The notes: generated by a model from the sequence alone, not told the origin. DNA of 64,000 nucleotides from Entoloma clypeatum (GCA_963565915.1 OY751493.1:1178001-1242000), one strand, 5' to 3'. Positions 32,251-43,828 are shown, numbered from the stretch's first letter. Numbers and translations are program-made.

Positions 32251-35200
32251 ATGTTGGGCAAACGGAAAGAAAGGGACACAGATTCGGCGCCAACGACAAC
32301 GACGGTACCCCATGGGTGAGTTGTATGTCTCTTTCTCGGGAGAAACTGAGCTCATCGCGACCAGGTCAACGCTCTTCGTATCCAATCTTCCTTACACGGC
32401 CACCTCCACCGACCTACAAACTCTTTTTTCCGACATCGCCCCCGTTCGCTCAGCATTCGTCGTCACAGAGCACGGCACAGGCGTCTCCAAAGGCGTAGGT
32501 TACGTAGCGTTTGCCATCAAGGAAGATGCTCAGTCCGCTTTCGAAACGATTTCGAAGGACGGGATCACGCTCGCTGGAAGAAAACTTCGCGTCCAGTGGG
32601 CTGAGAACAAGGTGAATACATACGTGGAAGTTGTTGCATGTTTCTGTCGCTTAACTGCCATTGCTTCATAGCCCACAGTCAAGCGAGAAAAGGGCGAAAT
32701 TGGAGAGAAAGAGGCACAGCCACGACCGCCTCCAAAACCACAACATTCCAAGCTTCCAAACGACCCTCTGGCAATCCGAACGATAATAGTTTCGGGCTTG
32801 CCTGCCTCGATCGATTCTAAAACACTTTGGAAAAAAATAAGAAAATACGAGGGTGCAGAAAGAGTCGAATGGCCCATAAAAGCCCCTACAGGGGGCGATG
32901 ATACCAGTACAGGTGAGCGGCTGACAACCTTCCTATCCCGTCGTTATTTTAGCTCAAGCTATCAAAACTCCTAGCCCACGTCCTCTTCACATCTCCTGCA
33001 TCTGCCTCAGAAGCAGTGACCAAACTCCACGCCCACGTCTTCAAAGGCAGTCTACTCTCCGTCACGCTCAAAAAACGCCTTGATACACTCTCAAAACCAG
33101 CAACCAGAAAAGCCGGACAGACAACATCTGGTCTTGACGACACGACAACAGCAATAGCAGCACCGAACAGGTCAAGCAGACTTATCGTCCGGAACCTCCC
33201 CTTCGACATTACCGAACAAGACCTACGTGCGGTGTTTCTTCCCTATGGGCCCATTCATTCGATACATATCCCCGTGGACGGGGATAAAGATGATGCGGCG
33301 GAGGACGGCCCATCTCTGAAGAAAAAGGCCCGGTCGAAGGGCTTTGCATTCGTGTGGATGCTGAGCAAGACGGACGCGGAAAAGGTGATTGAGGGATGTA
33401 ATGGAATGGCGGTACAAGCGGGGACGGCTGAGTCCTTGATTTCGGATAAGCAGAAGAGAAAGAAGCAGAAGAGGTTGGAGAAGAAGTCGAAGGCGGTGGT
33501 GAAAGGAGGAGGAGAGGGAGAGGAGGGGGGAGAAGGGGAAGGTGAGGGCGAGGCGAAGCAAGAGAAAGAAGTTGGTGATGAGACAGGAGCGACGGAGCGG
33601 GTGATTGCTGTTGACTGGGCATTGAGTAAAGAGAGGTGGAAGGAGGAAAAGGCAAAGATCGAAGAGGAGCAAGAGCACGATGAAGATATTGAGATGGGGA
33701 ATGTGTCTGGGTCGGAAGGAAGTGAAGATGATGACGACGAGAGTGAAAATGATGATGAGGAAGAAGAAAATCTGGGTTTGCATGAGGAAGGGTCTGATGA
33801 CGAAGATGACGACGAGTCTGGGAGTAATGAAGACATCGACAGGGATGAAGATATAGAAGAGCCCGTGAAACCCACTCTTCCGCTGCCGGAGACGGGGACA
33901 ACTCTTTTTATTCGCAACGTCCCGTTCAACGCCACAGAAGACGAACTGAGGACATTGTAGGTCATCTACTCCCTATCTATTCACATGGCATCCTAATGTG
34001 CCCTCTGAGGTTCCGCGCTTTCGGTCCTCTCCGTTACGCTCGAATCACCATTGACTACGCCAGCGGCCGCTCGCGCGGAACCGGATTCGCCTGTTTCTGG
34101 AATCTGGAAGACGCAGACAAGGTCGTTGCGCAGAGTGAGCTTTTGAAGCTTGAGACGACAGGATCCTTCGCCGTATGTTCAGGCAAGAGATTCGAATTCC
34201 AGTCCTTCTGACCTCCGGGTTATCTTTCACAGCCGGTAAAGAAAAACCCGTTCACGATGCCATCGATCCTCACACCTGATCCTTCGTCAACGCTGGCGCA
34301 AAGCCTAGTGTTGCACGGAAGAACACTCGATGTAGTACGAGCGGTAACGAGGGACGAAGCCGGGAAGTTGAAGGAAGCTGGGGAAAAGGCGAGGGAAAAG
34401 GCTGATAAGCGGAATGTGTATCTCTTGCGAGAAGGAGGTACGTATCCAACAGTTTTCGTTATTTTCTCCTCTGGATTTTCATACGATACTATTGCAGTGA
34501 TCCTACCAAATTCACCCGCAGCCAAAAACCTAACACCCTCTGAGATCGAACGGCGCACGGCCTCCTTCAACTCGCGCCGTGCGCTGCTCAAGTCGAACCC
34601 CTCGCTCTTCATCTCCAAGACGCGCCTCAGCATAAGACAGATCCCTATCTATGTCACGGACAGGGTGATCAAGCGGCTGGCGATCCATGCGGTGCGGGCG
34701 TTTGAGGCCGAGGTGAAGAGGGGCGAGAGGCAGGCCTTGAGTGTCAGTGAGCTCGCTGCGGATGTTGATGCTATGGATGATGACAAGGATAAGGAGGACG
34801 GGAAGAAGGGGAAGAAGAAGGCGACGAAGGAGAAGAGCGGGCGGCGCACGGGGGTGAAGCAGGCCAAGATTGTTCGGCAGATGGAGCGCGTGGACCCGAT
34901 TACTGGGAAAGGCCGGAGCAAAGGATATGGGTTCTTGGAGATGAACACGCACGCGGATGCCTTGCGGGTGCTGCGGTGGGCGAACAACCATCCGGGTGTC
35001 GGTGCGCTTTTTGAGGAGTGGTGGAAGGATGAGCTGCGGGATTCAGTCAAGGTGCAAGAGAAGGCGAACGCCAAGGACGAGAAGGATGAGGCGAGGCTGA
35101 GGAGGTTGAAGAAGGAGCTCGAAATGCTGGAGAGCGGTGCGGACGTTGCTGCAGTGGGGAAGAGGAAGAACAGAGGTACGTTGATTGCGGAGTTTTCGAT

Positions 35201-35547
35201 TGAGAATGTGCAGGTTGTGCAGAGGAGGGCCGCACTGCTGCGGAAGGCTTTGGTATGCGTCTTTGTTGGTTTTCTCTTGATCAACATCATTAAGCCTTAC
35301 TTGATTTCAGTTGGAAGATAAGAAGCCTGTGGCCAAGGAGAAGGCAGAGAAGATGACAGTTACGGAGGCAACGAAGAAGACAGTCATGGAGGAACCACTT
35401 ATGAAGAAACGACGTGTTTCGGGGGGGACAGAAGAAAAGCCACAGGAGAAAGTTGAGGAGGTGAAGCAGTCCCTTGGTAAGAACCCCATCGGTGCGATCA
35501 TCGGGAGAAAACGAAAAGAAAGGAAAATGGGTAAATTTGGCCGGTAA
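32251..35547 (+). CDS. NOP4: Nucleolar RNA-binding protein Nop4 (RBM28 family)
   Basis: Multi-RRM protein needed for 60S subunit and 27S pre-rRNA processing. Exons 32251-32315, 32365-32611, 32672-32912, 32975-33956, 34010-34172, 34233-34437, 34498-35252 and 35311-35547 give 964 codons, somewhat longer than yeast. RRM1: STLFVSNLPYTATSTDLQTLF. RRM2 is degenerate (IIVSGLPASIDSKTLW ... HAHVFKGSLLSVTL). RRM3: SRLIVRNLPFDITEQDL with KGFAFVWM. RRM4: TTLFIRNVPFNATEDEL with GTGFACFW. A fifth RRM-like part lies near GKGRSKGYGFLEM. Long acidic and basic tracts lie between RRM3 and RRM4 (33550-33870) and at the Lys-rich C-terminus, as expected for the nucleolus. Start MLGKRKERD, joined by a GTGAGT intron. 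Confidence 0.93.
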
Positions 35548-36229
35548 TGCCACTATGAGATCCTGTGCAATTGATTTCCTTTTGCAAAAATGATCTTTCC
35601 GTCGTGTCATTTTCTATCTCAACTCAATATGGCAGGAAGTACAAAATCGTTGATTTGGAAAGTGTGGAACCAGATACTATCATTTATCTAGTGATGAAAC
35701 ACCCACACAGTTATGAAACACTGCTCAAATCTTTCTTGATCTCTTGAACAACTCATATTGTGCATATAGGGTGTAAAGATTGGGCATGCCTCTGCATGAT
35801 AAAACAGTGTACAGACCAATTTATGGGTGATTTTGGTTGCATGGTCATTCTGCAGCTCAAAAGGTGTCCCAAATGGTGATTTTTTGGGTTTTTGATGTGG
35901 AGAAATACCTTCTAAGGACTTGAAAATGCTGATCTTTTGTGGAGTGTACTGTACTATCACAACTGTAGGTTCACATAACATGTAATGCTGATTTTTTTTG
36001 ACCCCGGAAATAAATTTTTCTCAATTTATCCGAATTTTGGGGATTTGTTGGAAAAACTTTTTGGTTACATGTGTGAATCTATCTAGTCTAGTTTATTTTT
36101 ATTTTTATTTATTTTTTATACCAAAATCTTATATTCCGGGGCACCATCGCAGTCCGGTCTGTACTAGAGTACAATTTACATACAACTGCTACTGTAGCGT
36201 AGCATGGGAAGGTAGGACCCCGTTACACA
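35548..36229. other. AT-rich spacer, no gene; ends with TSD GTTACACA
   Basis: No coding signal. Bases 36222-36229 are GTTACACA, which recur at 51406-51413 at the far end of the hAT element. Confidence 0.6.
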
Positions 36230-36396
36230 TAGTGTTTAAAAGTCTGGTTCGGTCCGGTTTTTGACCCTCAAAATTTAGAGACCGAGACCGAGACCGATTT
36301 TTTGGTTCACATGATCTCGAAAAAACTGAACCAGACCGATGCAAGACCGGTGCATTGGTTCTGTTTACCTCAAAGAAGTGAGACTGGACTGGTCTC

Positions 36397-36410
36397 AACT
36401 GGTTTAAACC
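36397..36410. repeat. LINE-B target-site duplication AACTGGTTTAAACC, left
   Basis: 14 bases repeated at 49054-49067 after the poly(A); at least CTGGTTTAAACC is certain, since the leading AA merges with the poly(A). Confidence 0.85.
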
Positions 36411-37160
36411 GGATCTGGTCACCTGGACCGCATCCCAACACCAGTCTGTTGACCAAAACACTGCAAACCAGCTTTGCACCGCTACAGCCTCCCTCATCCA
36501 CACTCTTGCGGATATCGGAGCGCTCAATGAATATGCTGCAGGGGATGACCCCTCCAGTGTTCGTCTCACTGGACTGGGCATCTTAATTGATCGCCTCATC
36601 AAGATCCCTGGGGTGTCGGCGTTCATGTTAGCTCCTGAAAACATCATAGCGGCGAAGGATCCCAAACCTCCGCCGCCCCCTAAGAAGCTACCTTCCTTTA
36701 AGAAGACAGCTAAACCCACACCCCGCATGTCTGCGTCAGCTGGAGTGTCTGGCCGCCTCGCTCGTGAGAAGACCGCCAAGCTCTTATCCCGCCCTGTCTC
36801 TCTGCCCCTGGCGAAGCAACAACCCTCTGGCCTTGCAGGCTCAGCGTGGGCCCCCCCACCCGCCATCATAGCTGCAGCCCAACCCTGGACCACTGCGTCT
36901 AAAAAACGCAAATCCGCTGCTGAGTCACAGCAGGAAACACTGGTCGCCATGGCCAAGACGTTCCCTGCCACCACTACTATTGCCTTACAGCAAGCCACGG
37001 CTGCTATCAGGCCCTCCTCGCCTTCCGCCTCCCAGGCTCGCCGAAAGAAGCAGAAGTGTTTTACCATGTCGGGACGGTCCCGTAAGTCCGTCTCCGTTTA
37101 CACCTCCCCCCCCTTTCCTTGGGCGGTGGAGACCATCTTCACTCAGATCAATGGTCATCT
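36411..37160 (+). pseudogene. LINE-B ORF1, first part
   Basis: Homologous to the ORF1 of LINE-A on the other strand (for example SAPENI/LAPENI, AWAPPPA, KSVSVYTSPPFPWAVETIF). It is cut at QINGHL by the LINE-A insertion and continues at 43844. Its first part has no own start because the element is truncated. Confidence 0.88.
37146..37160. repeat. LINE-A target-site duplication GATCAATGGTCATCT, left
   Basis: 15 bases repeated exactly at 43829-43843. Confidence 0.93.
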
Positions 37161-37186
37161 TTTTTTTTTTTTTTTTTTTTTTTTTT
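37161..37186 (-). other. LINE-A poly(A) tail
   Basis: Run of 26 T on plus, the 3' poly(A) of the element. Confidence 0.95.
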
Positions 37187-37262
37187 TGGTCAACAATTTG
37201 TATAGCGGTATACTAAGGGTACAGTCCGCTTGACATAGAGTAAACTACATCGGTCCGAGGAC

Positions 37263-40200
37263 CTACGTACGCAAGAAGAACAAGCGGCGCAAAGCTCCGT
37301 CGAGCTGTTGAGTCCTCGTGCCAGGACGGGGGAGTCTGTTATAAACAAACACGTTAGTATGCGCACCCGAATATTCGGCCGCGCGATACAAGAGCACTCC
37401 AACCTTGTGAGGTTGGCCGTTAGCGGCGCTGGGGGGTGTCTGCGCCCTGCCCCCCAAAGAAGCGCCTGTGCGGTTCTTATCCTTCGATCGCGTTCGCTTG
37501 CCAGAGGGGGCTGCACTCCTTTGAACCCAGCGTGCTACCACGCGACTACCGCCAACGGTTGTGTTGGGCGTTGGACGATCCCAGAAGGCAAATGCCCCTG
37601 GGTTGTCCATGATAAATTTCCCGAAGACGTCCCAGGTGGGAGAGTTCCTCGAGAAGGTGGGCATGTCTGGTGGCCTGGTGGGGTGGTGCAGACATTTGTA
37701 GAATACGTGGGCGAAGTCCTCGACGGACCCCGGACCGCAGTCGCATTGTTCAACTTTGTCACCGATACTGAACCTATGTCTATAGTGGCCAATTGGGGCG
37801 TGGCTGGTGAGGCCGCGGACCATTTGAGCCGTGAGGGATTGGGAGTGACCCACATCCTTGAGCCATGTACCGCCCTTGAGATGGGACGGCTTCATACGTT
37901 TGGCCTGAGCATGGTCTTGGCGTCTGACGCACGATCTCGGGAATTGATAGTGTCGGCCAACATACTTGGGGGACTGGTACAGGTTGTCCCAGTCACCGAG
38001 CATGTCATCCGTGAATTGCTTCGTGTTGAAGTCAAGGGATCTGGAGGCCGACTCACCACACTCAATGCGAATTGAGGAGGCGAAGTCGTGCACTGCACGG
38101 TGGGGTTCGAATCCATGGTCCGAGCAATTGGGGACATGGTGGAAGATGACCTTGGATTTCAGACCGGGTTCCTCAAACCAAGGAATCAGGTTGCTGACGA
38201 TAGTGAGCGCAGTTGCCTGCGAGGAGTGGAGGTCCGGGTCTGTGGCGCGCCGAATGGCGTTGACAGAGTCGGTGAAAATATGGATTTCTTCCAGTTGAGA
38301 GAGACCCCCTAGCAGACTGACCAGGTTCGAGAACCCGTGTCCGATAGCTAAGGTTTCGGTGTCATCAGAGATTGCGAGGCCGCTGGCCGCCCAATCTTTG
38401 TCGATGGAGTGCCCCATGTGCCAGGTTTCCCAAGCTGCAACAGCTTGGTGGCCCGACGCGAGGGAGGGAACTGCCGCATCAGTGACAATGACGGCAGATT
38501 TGTTGGAGCAGATGTTGGCGTCAAACACCTTGTTAAGGGTGATGAGGCGCGACTTTCTGGCTTCGGCACGTTCCTTAGCGGTCTTGCCGCGAATAAGGGT
38601 GATGTCGTGAATTACGCGTTCAGGGAAACGGTCGAGGACGTGTTTCCCTGGTTCGTTGTAGTTATTAAAAGGTGATAGGGGGACAGTCACATTTGCACGG
38701 TATGCCCAGATATCAACGAGGGGGGATTTAAGATTGTACATAAATTCCGGGGAGTACCACGGACGCTTGGAGGGGTCTTCCTCGTCGCATACCATGACGG
38801 TCATGTGTCTGGGTGCAAGAGAGTGCATGCGGACACGGTTTCTGCAGGAGAGCTTCTTGAGGTGCAAGTGCACCGGAGGCAGTCCGGCAAGTGATTCGAC
38901 CGCCCCTGTGGGGGTGGTACGGAAGGCTCCCAATATCCATAACGCTGCGCGCCTCTGGACCTTGGAGATAGACTTGACGACACCTTTGTTACGGGCGCCG
39001 TCGAAGTTCCAAAGATTAGCACCGTATAGCGCGATCGGCAAAATGCACGATCGGTACAGGGTGCGTTTGTGTTTGGGGGTGAGTCCACGGACCGAGTTTC
39101 CCAGAGATAATAAGGCTCCCGTTGCTGAGAAGGCCTTAGTGGCATACCGTTTTGCGTGCTCAGTAAAGAGTAGCTTGCGGTCGAAGAAGAATCCCAAGTA
39201 CCTCCAGAAGGTCTTGGGGACAAGGGGGGAGTCGCCGGTGAAGGGCGCGAATCCGAGGTCAACCGGGGGGTTATCGTCGCCATTCTTCCTGGAAAAATGG
39301 AACACCTCCGATTTAGAGTGTTCGAGGACAAGCCCGAGGGCTGTGGTCAGCTCAAACAGACATTTGTATGCCTTTTTCAATTTGGCAAGGTTTTCCTTCC
39401 ACGTCTCAGATTGGACTATTATGGTCCCGTCGTCGACGTATGAAATGAGGGTGGCCTGCGATTGTTCGGCTTGAAATGCGTACATCAGCGGGGCGAGATA
39501 GATGGACGATAGCACAGGGGAGAGGGCAGAGCCCTGACCTACGCCAATGTCAACAGAGAAAAGGTCTGAGAGGTCGTCCTCCCAGGCGTACTGAGTCTGT
39601 CTCCCTACTAGGTAATTTGAGAAGAAGTCCACGACCGTGTCGGGGAATCCCATCCTATCTAGTATGAGCGATATAACCGAGTGATTAAGAGAGGGAAAGT
39701 ATTGGGCCAAGTCGATGGCGACAACGCTTGTCTTGAGTTTCCTCGACCATCCTGCACGGATGAGGTGGGTAAGGAATTGTCCGGCGTCTTCGGTGGAGTT
39801 CTGTCGAACCCCCCCGAATTGACCTGGGTGCAGCAAACCGTAGTGGGCTAGTTCCCACTGGAGTCTGTTAGCGATAGCTTTCTCAAAGAGTTTGCCCAGG
39901 GTGTCTAGAAGCACGATGGGTCGGAATGCTTTGGGAACGTCGTACGCCGGCTTATTTGGTTTAGGAATAATGACGGTCGTTGAGATTTTGAAGGCGTCAG
40001 GCCAGAACCCCGCCGAGAGGCAGGCGTTCAGGGTCCAGACGAACAACTTCAAGATTTGTTTATGTGCAGTTAGGCACTTAAGGTGAGTCCATGTAAGATG
40101 GTCGGGACCTGGGGCTGACTGGCTAGAACAACCGGCCAGAGCCTGGAGGACCTCTTGCGAAGTGAAAGGAACCCAAGCCCTTTTGGGCTGAGGTTCTAGA

Positions 40201-41489
40201 GTACTGTGCAGCCTGTCGGGATCGACAGGTCGTGCTTCGGCAGACTGGAAGGACTTGTGGAAGGCGTCACAGGTCTCAGCAGTGGTGGTACAGGTCTCGC
40301 CGTCAAAAATAATGGCCTCAGGAGAGACGTTCTTTCGTGGGCCGACCCAGGAGGTAAGGTCCCAGGGATGCTTGTTTTTGTTGGAGACTTCGTCAATCTT
40401 CTTGTCGAAGAAGTTCCGCTTAGCAGTGCGAATGATTTTATGCATAGCGCGCCAGTCTTGGTCTGTTTTACCCGAGTTGGAATAGGTGCGCCACCCTGCC
40501 TTGCAGTCCTTATCCCACCAGCCCTTCGACCGGAACGAGTCCCGGGGAGAGCGAGAGAATTCGGTCCACTCGGCCAGGACGAGTTCCTGAACCTTTTGGG
40601 TAATACTCGTGATGTCCTCCCTGGTGTCCGTGGCCGGAATAGGGATGGAGGAGATGGAATCCGTGAGTGCGGACAGGAAGTTAGATTCCTCTTCCGAGTC
40701 CGGCACTATACGGTAGCGTTCCTTCGCGTTAATGAGGGGGGATCTGAGGAGGGTGATGATCGAGCGGTGGTCCGACTCGTCAGGGCTCCCGAGTTTGATG
40801 ATCGAGTCCTTGTCCGTGTTAGGGAGGAAGACCAGATCAATGATGGATGGGGCATTGTTATTCTTAGGGAAGTGGGTGAACCCAGTCCTATGATGAACAA
40901 GACCATGAGAAAATGCAAAGTCTGAGAGGAGAGATGCATTATGGTTGTGGCGTGTCGCTTCGGGGTCCCACAACGGCGAGGGGCAATTAAAATCGCCGCC
41001 TATGTACCGAATAGGAGGAAGGGATGTACCAAGGGTGGCAAGGATACATATAGCAGTGCCCTGCGTATCCGAGTAGGCATTAATTAGGTTGATCTGGCCC
41101 TCGGGGACAGACAACATAAGAAGATTGACATCACGGTGACGAACGATGTCTGAACGAAGTTTAGGTTTCATAGCGATGCGCCGCCTATGAACATAAACTA
41201 TGGCGCGGGGGCGAAGATCCTCATCCAGGTTATCTGGATCAAGGACAGGCTCCGAGTGGTGGAGGCACATCCAGTCAGGGTAGTTCGGCGGACCCACAAG
41301 AGGCTCACCGTCCTTTCTCGTCATGGACGCGACATGTCGGATGGTAGCCCAGGGGGGCTCTTGCACAAATATTATGTCGAGATTATCTTTCTGACTCTCT
41401 AACATGGTTGACAGGAGAACGCTCTTTCGGTACACGTTCTGGGAGCGGATACGCAAACCCTCATGTTTATTCATAGTTGTACTTAACAT
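37263..41489 (-). CDS. LINE-A ORF2: endonuclease, reverse transcriptase, RNase H
   Basis: 1408 codons without a stop. The N-terminal APE-type endonuclease shows IIFVQEPPW, YIGGDFNCPSPLW and SDHRSI. The RT has TTVIIPKPNKPAYD, AFRPIVLLDTLGKLFEKAI, VAIDLAQYFPSLNH, GVGQGSALSPVLSSIYLAPL and the catalytic YVDDGTI. A thumb region with RSCILPIALYGANLW follows. The RNase H-like domain has VTDAAVPS, DTETLAIGHG and IFTDSVNAIRRA. The C-terminus has a zinc-like QCDCG..ED.AHVFYKC. Domain order fits the Tad1/I group of fungal LINEs. The ATG overlaps the ORF1 stop in ATGTTAA. It could still be functional if ORF1 is supplied by another copy. Confidence 0.94.
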   Translation of the reverse strand: MLSTTMNKHEGLRIRSQNVYRKSVLLSTMLESQKDNLDIIFVQEPPWATIRHVASMTRKDGEPLVGPPNYPDWMCLHHSEPVLDPDNLDEDLRPRAIVYVHRRRIAMKPKLRSDIVRHRDVNLLMLSVPEGQINLINAYSDTQGTAICILATLGTSLPPIRYIGGDFNCPSPLWDPEATRHNHNASLLSDFAFSHGLVHHRTGFTHFPKNNNAPSIIDLVFLPNTDKDSIIKLGSPDESDHRSIITLLRSPLINAKERYRIVPDSEEESNFLSALTDSISSIPIPATDTREDITSITQKVQELVLAEWTEFSRSPRDSFRSKGWWDKDCKAGWRTYSNSGKTDQDWRAMHKIIRTAKRNFFDKKIDEVSNKNKHPWDLTSWVGPRKNVSPEAIIFDGETCTTTAETCDAFHKSFQSAEARPVDPDRLHSTLEPQPKRAWVPFTSQEVLQALAGCSSQSAPGPDHLTWTHLKCLTAHKQILKLFVWTLNACLSAGFWPDAFKISTTVIIPKPNKPAYDVPKAFRPIVLLDTLGKLFEKAIANRLQWELAHYGLLHPGQFGGVRQNSTEDAGQFLTHLIRAGWSRKLKTSVVAIDLAQYFPSLNHSVISLILDRMGFPDTVVDFFSNYLVGRQTQYAWEDDLSDLFSVDIGVGQGSALSPVLSSIYLAPLMYAFQAEQSQATLISYVDDGTIIVQSETWKENLAKLKKAYKCLFELTTALGLVLEHSKSEVFHFSRKNGDDNPPVDLGFAPFTGDSPLVPKTFWRYLGFFFDRKLLFTEHAKRYATKAFSATGALLSLGNSVRGLTPKHKRTLYRSCILPIALYGANLWNFDGARNKGVVKSISKVQRRAALWILGAFRTTPTGAVESLAGLPPVHLHLKKLSCRNRVRMHSLAPRHMTVMVCDEEDPSKRPWYSPEFMYNLKSPLVDIWAYRANVTVPLSPFNNYNEPGKHVLDRFPERVIHDITLIRGKTAKERAEARKSRLITLNKVFDANICSNKSAVIVTDAAVPSLASGHQAVAAWETWHMGHSIDKDWAASGLAISDDTETLAIGHGFSNLVSLLGGLSQLEEIHIFTDSVNAIRRATDPDLHSSQATALTIVSNLIPWFEEPGLKSKVIFHHVPNCSDHGFEPHRAVHDFASSIRIECGESASRSLDFNTKQFTDDMLGDWDNLYQSPKYVGRHYQFPRSCVRRQDHAQAKRMKPSHLKGGTWLKDVGHSQSLTAQMVRGLTSHAPIGHYRHRFSIGDKVEQCDCGPGSVEDFAHVFYKCLHHPTRPPDMPTFSRNSPTWDVFGKFIMDNPGAFAFWDRPTPNTTVGGSRVVARWVQRSAAPSGKRTRSKDKNRTGASLGGRAQTPPSAANGQPHKVGVLLYRAAEYSGAHTNVFVYNRLPRPGTRTQQLDGALRRLFFLRT

Positions 41490-43686
41490 ACTACTACGTC
41501 TGGTTGAATGCGGCGATTGTCTCGGTCAGCTGGTCGAGGACTAGGATTAGACTCAAAGAAGTGGGTAAAGTCCACACTTACATTTGCTTCTTGGTATCGG
41601 CGCCAGATCCAGTCAGGGTTGAATCGGCTTTTCCAGTATTTGCATACGCGGTCGTCTGCGCGGTGGCTACCTTTGCAGTTGATGCAGTGTCCTGCATGTT
41701 TGCAGTCCTTGCCATCGGGGGTGGGGAGGACTGGGGGGTTTGCCTTGGCATTCCCGCGGCAGCAGGAGGCGAGGGCTTGATGGAATTCGACAGTGTGGGG
41801 TTCACTGCAGATGGGGCAGAGTTTGCTCTTGAGAGGGCAGATCCGCGCGTTAGACGGATGGCCAAATCGCCAGCAGCGGTTGCATTGAGGCACTCCGACG
41901 TGCTTCTCGGCGGGGTTCAGGACGAGTCGGTAGGGACCATACATGAAGGTCTTCCCGGCTAGGTTCTTGAGAACGAGACCCCCTTTGGAGTCTTCGATAT
42001 CGAACCAGATGGTCCCGGTGCTAGACGACGGGGAGTTTCTGGCGAGGCGGGGCTTCGAGTTCTCGTAGTAGGAGAACTCGCGGGCAAAGGGGGCAGACGA
42101 CATTATGTCGGCGACCTGGCTCTCCGAGAGGGGAACGAGGCGGCCGGATTTCGGGTCACGTTGCGGGGTGAGTCCGTAGTACGGGAAGTCACAGATTTTG
42201 AGACTCGACTTGGAGGTGGGTACCTCAACTCGAAGATCAGTGTTGGGGGCCGAATGAGCGCTAGCGGCAAGCTTGGACTCGAACAGGGCTTTGAAAACTT
42301 TGAGGTCGTCCTCGTCGGAAACTTCGTCGGTCGCCAGGGAGAGGCCCCCTCGGTTTGACTCGACAGAAGTGACGCGGATCGTCCTCTTTGCGTTGCCCAG
42401 ATGACCGTTGATCTGGGTGAAGATAGTCTCCACCGCCCAGGGAAAGGGGGGGGAGGTGTAAACGGAGACGGATTTGCGGGACCGTCCTGACGTGGTGAAT
42501 CGCTTCTGCTTCTTTCGGCAGGCCTGAGAAGCAGAAGGGGAGGTGGGCCTAAGAGCAGCCGTGGCTTGCTGTAGGGCAATGGTGGTAGTGGCAGGGAACG
42601 TCTTGGCCATGGCGACCAAGGTTTCCTGCTGCGACTCCGCAGCGGATTTGCGTTTTCTTGACGCAGTGGACCAGGGTTGGGCAGCAGCTACAACGGCAGG
42701 CGGGGGAGCCCACGCTGAGCCGGCAAGGCCGGAGGGTTGTCGCTTCGCCGGGGGCGAGGGGACAGGGCGGGATAGGAGCTTGGCCTTCTCGCAAGCGAGG
42801 CGGCCGGATGCTCCAGCTGACACAGACATGCGGGGAGTGGGTTTACTGTAGCTGTCTTCGGGAAGGAGGGTAGCTTCTTCTTGGGCGGCGGAGGAATGGG
42901 GTCCTTCGCCGCGACGATGTTTTCGGGAGCCGACGTGAATGCCGACACCCCAGGGATCTTGACGAGGCGGTCAATTAAGACGCCCAGTCCAGTGAGACGA
43001 ACACCGGAGGGGTCGTCCCCTTCGGCGTATTCGGTGAGCGCTCCGACATCCGCAAGGGTGTGGATGAGGGAGGCTGTAGCGGTGCAGAGCTGGTCTGCAG
43101 TGGATTGGTCAATTGACCGGCGTTGAGACGCGGTCCAAGTGACCAGGTCTCGTACGGAGGCAATGGAAGCGAGGGTGGCGTTGAAGTCGGACGACAACGT
43201 GTCCGCGGAGCCTTGCAACATGCAGGGGCCTGCAAGTTCGCTATTGTAGCCTAGGGTGGCCGGCATGCTTGGGGCATCAACAGTCATGGGGACGTCAATG
43301 CGGTCAGCAGGGGCAGGGGGGGGAGGGCGTTCCAAGCTGTTGGAGTCGTCTGAGGTGGGGGATGCAGGGCGAGGGGTAGCAGACCCAGCGGATCCCATAG
43401 AGATGTTGCTGCCCTGGGGTGAGGAGGGGCGAGCGGAGGGAGCCTTTTTCTTGTATCGGCCGCCAGGGGGGCCAGCAGGAGCGAGGGCGGATGTCGGTGC
43501 GGCAGCAGCCATGGCGGCTACCGTAGACGCAGTGGAATAGGGACCTGTCGTTGCAGAAGCTCCCACAGGAACAGTGGGGGTTGCAGACCAGTCGGCTTTC
43601 TGAGATGTGGACGACCTCGTTTGAGGAGGAGGTCTCGGGTTGTCGGATGGGATCGCGGCCAATCTGGGGATCGGCTTTGGAGCCAT
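41483..43686 (-). pseudogene. LINE-A ORF1 (gag-like, triple CCHC), one frameshift
   Basis: It starts MAPKPIPRLAAIPSD at 43686. A long Pro/Ala/Ser-rich N-terminal part is followed by a conserved segment (STADQLCTATASLIHTLADV). The frame breaks near 42830 (a shift between LPSFPKTA and MSVSAGASG) and continues to 41483. The C-terminal half has three zinc knuckles: CNRCWRFGHPSNARIC, CPICSEPHTVEFH and CINCKGSHRADDRVC. This is the usual RNA-binding ORF1 of Tad-type LINEs. Confidence 0.88.
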
Positions 43687-43828
43687 GTTGCAGTGAGTCG
43701 AGTGTTTCGCCTGGGAGGGCGATAGCAGGAGGATCAGATGGTACGATAGAGCGGGGGGGCTCAACAACGAGAGAGATTGCGACCAGGATGTGGCTGTGCA
43801 CGTCGTGGTAACAAGTCAAGAAGCGGTG

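Larger units (their letters stand above)
37161..43828 (-). mobile_element. LINE-A: near full-length Tad-type LINE with intact ORF2
   Basis: Non-LTR retrotransposon of about 6.7 kb on the minus strand: ORF1 (43686 to 41483, one frameshift), ORF2 (41489 to 37263, open), a short 3' UTR, and a poly(A) seen as 26 T at 37161-37186. It sits in LINE-B in the opposite orientation. Confidence 0.93.

Noticed and set aside
32164..32385. Upstream extension of the Dbf2/Sid2 frame to 32385
   Set aside because: It overlaps the NOP4 first exon on the other strand and its translation looks non-coding; ATG at 32163 preferred.
33209..33965. Long minus-strand ORFs of up to 236 codons rich in Ser, Pro and Leu
   Set aside because: They are antisense shadows of the acidic and basic repeats of NOP4.
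38095..38115. B-box-like GGTTCGAATCC
   Set aside because: It lies within the LINE-A ORF2 coding sequence and has no A box or cloverleaf partner.
38734..40925. Plus-strand ORFs of up to 246 codons
   Set aside because: Antisense shadows of the intact LINE-A ORF2.
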